Of a stretch of DNA of 64,000 nt, positions 59,537 through 64,000 are shown one piece after another (within the stretch, counting starts at the first letter, position 1; the number at the start of each line of letters is the position of its first letter). A program made the position numbers and the translations under genes. Where the stretch lies: NCBI RefSeq assembly GCF_963675165.1, contig NC_087388.1, positions 5,089,047 to 5,153,046 of the forward strand, in the 5' to 3' direction. The DNA comes from Halichondria panicea (taxonomy: Eukaryota > Porifera > Demospongiae > Suberitida > Halichondriidae). The notes under the pieces were generated by a model. The model was not told where the DNA came from and did no database searches. It saw nothing but the letters and a program-made list of their open reading frames with translations.

Positions 59537-61045
59537 ATGAATTGTCTACTGTGGACCTCAGTTACTGTCCTGAGCCTGGTTTGGGCTGTTGGAGGTGAGC
59601 TGACTATAATATACCTTTGGCTTTAAACTTTTTGATATGACATGTGTATAATTATAGATCTATATAGATCTAGTGGAATTTATTACTCTTCATCTTCCGC
59701 TTACAAGCTCTCATGAAGTAAAACAATTAAAACAATTATTACAATTGTGGTTCTCTAATAAAACTGAATGTATGCATGAGCAACCAATTTTCTCATCTTC
59801 TCAATATTCCATAACTTATATCGGAAAACATTTCCCTCAGCTCAACTGTACTGCATGCATGTGAGGGATGTTGGCCTACTGATACGTACTAAATTTAGCG
59901 AGAAGATTATTATAATTATTGGTTGCATGCACATGTATTCATCTTAATTTTGTGTCTGCAGGACAATCAACTGGAAACCTGAGGCTAGTAGGCAGCTTTA
60001 GTCGAACAGGAGGCTCCTCTGGCAGACTGGAGGTCTATTACGATGGTCGATGGGGGACAGTGTGTAACGACAGCTTCAGTATAAATGATGCAAGAGTGGC
60101 TTGTCGTCAACTAGGGTTCTCAAGCTACAGCCGATACGGAACAGTTGGAAGGCTAGGGTGAGTGTGTAAGCTTATCAGAAAGTTAACGATAATTATTATC
60201 CGTAATAATTATGACCTGCCATCAAATCATCCATCTTGAATTGCACAGTTTGTTAATCTTTTTGAGCTCCACAGCTAATTTCTTTGCATTTCTTCATATA
60301 TTTATAGTTTCTCCCAAGCTTCACTATCTACTCCAACATGGCTGGACGAGCTTCGTTGTCGTGGATCTGAGTTCAGACTCATTAATTGTCCTGCTAACCC
60401 TATCGGAATTGAAGATTGCACCCATTCAGAAGACGTGGCTTTGGTCTGTAAGTACGAATAGTGTGTATATATATTATAATTATAGCATTGCTACATGCAC
60501 TCCAGTTAGCTATAATAGCCATGTAATGAGTTGTGTTGTTTATATAGGCCCTTCAAATGGAGACCTGAGGCTGGTAGGCAACTCAAGCCTAACAGGAGGC
60601 TCCTCTGGTAGACTGGAGTTCTATTACAATGGACAATGGGGAACAGTGTGTAATGACAGCTTCGGCGCAAGTGATGCAAGGGTGGCTTGTCATCAGCTGG
60701 GGTACAGCTCGACCTCTATTCAATACGGAACAGTTGAAATGCTAGGGTAAGTCAGTACGTGTGTATAAGCTCATCTTTTTGTATGACTTGCCATGGCATT
60801 GGATCATACATTGTAGTATTACTAAGTAAAAAGTTGAATTTTGATGGAGCAAATTTCTACAGCTAGTGCAATATTTTGAATCATTTCTTCCTTTAGTTTC
60901 TCCCAAGCTTTATCAACCACTCGGACATGGCTGGACGAACTTCGTTGCTTAGGAACTGAGAGAAGACTCGTTGATTGTCCTGCAAACACTATCGGAGATG
61001 AAGATTGCACCCATTCAAAAGATGTGGCCTTGATCTGTACTATAA
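59537..61045 (+). CDS. SRCR protein with signal peptide and two SRCR domains
   Basis: Exons 59537-59594 (signal peptide [19 protein letters not shown]), 59962-60157, 60308-60447, 60548-60746, 60897-61045. Introns that precede each domain are phase 1 and each SRCR domain is split by one intron after its GxLG. Domain 1 has [19 protein letters not shown] and CTHSEDVAL; domain 2 has [19 protein letters not shown] and ends [11 protein letters not shown]. The last exon ends at a GTAAG donor with no membrane exon before the next signal exon. It may be secreted, incomplete, or joined to exons further right. Confidence 0.75.
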
Positions 61046-61615
61046 GTAAGAGTCAATAAGTTATATTGCACAATAATTAATGGTGCACTTGATGGTTGAA
61101 ACTTTTTAGCTCGGAATTTCAATTGGTATATATTCGATGACACATAACTCTGACTTATATCAAACATTTGCGAACTTTGCGATGGTTGATCAATTCGCAA
61201 AAATAAAATCCGCAAAACCTAAAATTATTACTAGTAAATACACACGATCGATCCTTGCCAGAACGCAATAGTTAGATCGCAAAGGGTCAAATGTTCTGCT
61301 GATTTGGCTCATTCGCAAAGGTTTTTCACCTGCAAAATATTCTAGTAATACGGTAGTAGTTCACAGCTTGTAAGTTAACCACATTGCTCGTTTAGCCACA
61401 AGCAACACAAGTGTAGGTTGAGCTATGAGTGTTTGGGGGGGTTGCAACCCCTGTAACCCCCCCCTAGATCTGGGCCTGCGCACACACACTCAAGTATTTC
61501 TACATTTGGTGTAGTGCGCATGCGCAGTAATTATTAATTCACCATAGTACTACCGGGGCTACTTTCGATATTAACCCATCAATAACACTGAACTGAGTTG
61601 CAAGCATTACCAATG

Positions 61616-64000
<2,385 letters not shown>

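Overview
The window is animal (metazoan) nuclear DNA, most likely from a sponge (demosponge-like). Genes are intron-rich with small exons and short AT-rich introns full of ATAATTAT-type palindromes. The repertoire has SRCR receptors, Roc-COR/death-fold/CARD proteins, an EGF-bearing dystroglycan and a Ty3/gypsy element. I name the phylum from gene content only; no species marker is present. All exon models come from splice signals and reading phase, not transcripts.

Layout. 77-497 (+): last two exons of an unrecognised gene. 2468-20275 (-): a giant death-fold/pseudokinase/Roc-COR/CARD/Kelch gene of 13 exons (about 2813 aa if the N-terminal exons belong to it). Its first exon encodes a hydrophobic leader ending in a 2A ribosome-skipping motif (GDVETNPGP). 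Intron 3 holds a very young, intact Ty3/gypsy element (12086-17365, identical 290-bp LTRs, GTCGC target duplication, integrase ahead of reverse transcriptase as in the Gmr1 group), inserted into an older gypsy remnant. 21668-23063 (-): a shorter paralogue of the same N-terminus, again with leader plus 2A, followed by a 1.5-kb flanking duplication. 24121-26060: decayed pieces (an RMDN pseudogene and a tandem-repeat coding relic). 26440-29187 (-): two tandem RMDN (TPR protein) genes, one carrying an in-frame SRCR-like insertion. 30298-32820 (-): an unrecognised zinc-ribbon/coiled-coil gene, head to head with 33291-39995 (+), a dystroglycan carrying mucin and EGF blocks. 40324-46356 (+): an SLC26 anion transporter with STAS domain, 18 exons. 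46621-51569 (+): a persulfide dioxygenase fused to two rhodanese domains (CstB-like), 14 exons. 52804-54070: a broken non-LTR retrotransposon with a large palindrome at its 5' end. 54230-55459 (-): a plexin-like relic. 55530-64000 (+): a tandem cluster of SRCR receptor genes with hairpin elements.

Themes. The two 2A genes, the SRCR cluster and the RMDN genes are local tandem families with dead relatives nearby, so the window is a zone of active duplication of innate-immunity-like genes. The SLC26 transporter and the persulfide dioxygenase are adjacent and on the same strand; a link in sulfur handling is possible but unproven.
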